Shown here one piece after another: positions 48,377 through 48,564 of a DNA stretch of 48,564 bases (position 1 is the stretch's first letter; each line of letters opens with the position of its first letter). The notes below the pieces were generated by a model. That model worked only from the letters and a program-made list of their open reading frames with translations. It was not told the origin of the DNA and searched no databases. The position numbers and the translations under genes were made by a program. This DNA is from a virus. The DNA lies in IMG/VR virus record IMGVR_UViG_3300007345_000066, positions 1 to 48,564 of that record. One strand, written 5' to 3'.

Positions 48377-48564
48377 ATTTCAGTCAGCATCTCATCAAGT
48401 TCTTGAGTATTGATGAGTCCATCCATCCAACGTACACCATCAGGAGTCATCTGACCCCACAAAAGTTCAAGGCGGGGAATGCACGAATCATAGGAAGTTT
48501 CACCCAGACACTTACGATAGGTTTCATAATCGTTCTGGATCCATAATGAAACATTCCATGTTTC
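48367..48564 (-). CDS. C-terminal part of a small phage protein (5' end beyond window)
   Basis: An open frame enters at the right edge and stops at 48367: ETWNVSLWIQNDYETYRKCL, GETSYDSCIPRLELLWGQMT, PDGVRWMDGLINTQELDEML, TEMKG (65 aa visible). The 'TWNV.LWI.ND...Y' opening is a motif I know from many small proteins of phages and hosts (DUF7249-like); its function is unknown to me. Probably little is missing, since this motif is usually N-terminal. Followed by a hairpin. Confidence 0.8.
   Translation of the reverse strand, partial: ETWNVSLWIQNDYETYRKCLGETSYDSCIPRLELLWGQMTPDGVRWMDGLINTQELDEMLTEMKG

Overview
The window is part of a lytic T4-like myovirus genome, most likely a cyanophage of marine Synechococcus or Prochlorococcus. 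The basis is the T4 gene order gp25-gp6-gp7-gp8-(baseplate/fibre)-gp13-gp14-gp15-gp16, AT-rich coding sequence, NATAAATA-type late promoters, very large tail structural genes, and the small accessory genes typical of this group. Every gene I can support lies on the minus strand, so transcription runs from high to low coordinates. There are no rRNA, tRNA, IS or CRISPR features, and no stretch longer than 300 bp lacks a gene.

Right part, about 44.1-48.56 kb: a cluster of small, higher-GC, probably early/middle genes. It holds a partial gene at the right edge, two overlapping small acidic proteins, an unknown 105-aa protein, a protein with the motif set of the covalent nucleotidyltransferase/ligase superfamily, a small protein with a strong ribosome binding site, an ArdA-like acidic antirestriction protein behind a near-consensus sigma70 promoter (TTGACC-17-TATATT), and four tiny unknown genes. 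Gaps between genes carry terminator hairpins, a repeated TTYYTTTATACT / GTCRGCYG module, structured leaders, and a recurring TGACACTYAA-like sequence just before start codons.

Middle-right part, about 41.7-44.06 kb: a run of small conserved phage genes (a 51-aa membrane protein, a 64-aa protein, a GT-A-like glycosyltransferase, two overlapping mini-genes, a 151-aa protein and an 86-aa protein) leading into the baseplate genes.

Centre, 15.5-41.7 kb: the baseplate module. It has gp25, gp6, a 4516-aa gp7-type protein (gp7 core at its N-terminus, a YHYH domain inside, and thousands of residues of beta-repeat extension), gp8, and a 2787-aa DUF4815-type protein carrying a proline-rich stalk and a polyglycine domain. 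Two tiny genes follow, one of 56 aa overlapping its neighbour by ATGA.

Left part, 1-15.5 kb: neck and tail completion (gp13, gp14, gp15), small terminase (gp16), then fibre or virion-surface proteins. The last is a gene of more than 2096 codons, open at the left edge, made of four collagen-like Gly-X-Gln tracts alternating with beta-rich modules.

Together the late genes build the wedge (25, 6, 7, 8), join tail to head (13, 14, 15), start packaging (16) and decorate the particle for host attachment. The early-type genes probably protect the incoming DNA and act on host nucleic acids. Family names come from recognised sequence motifs, not from a database search.
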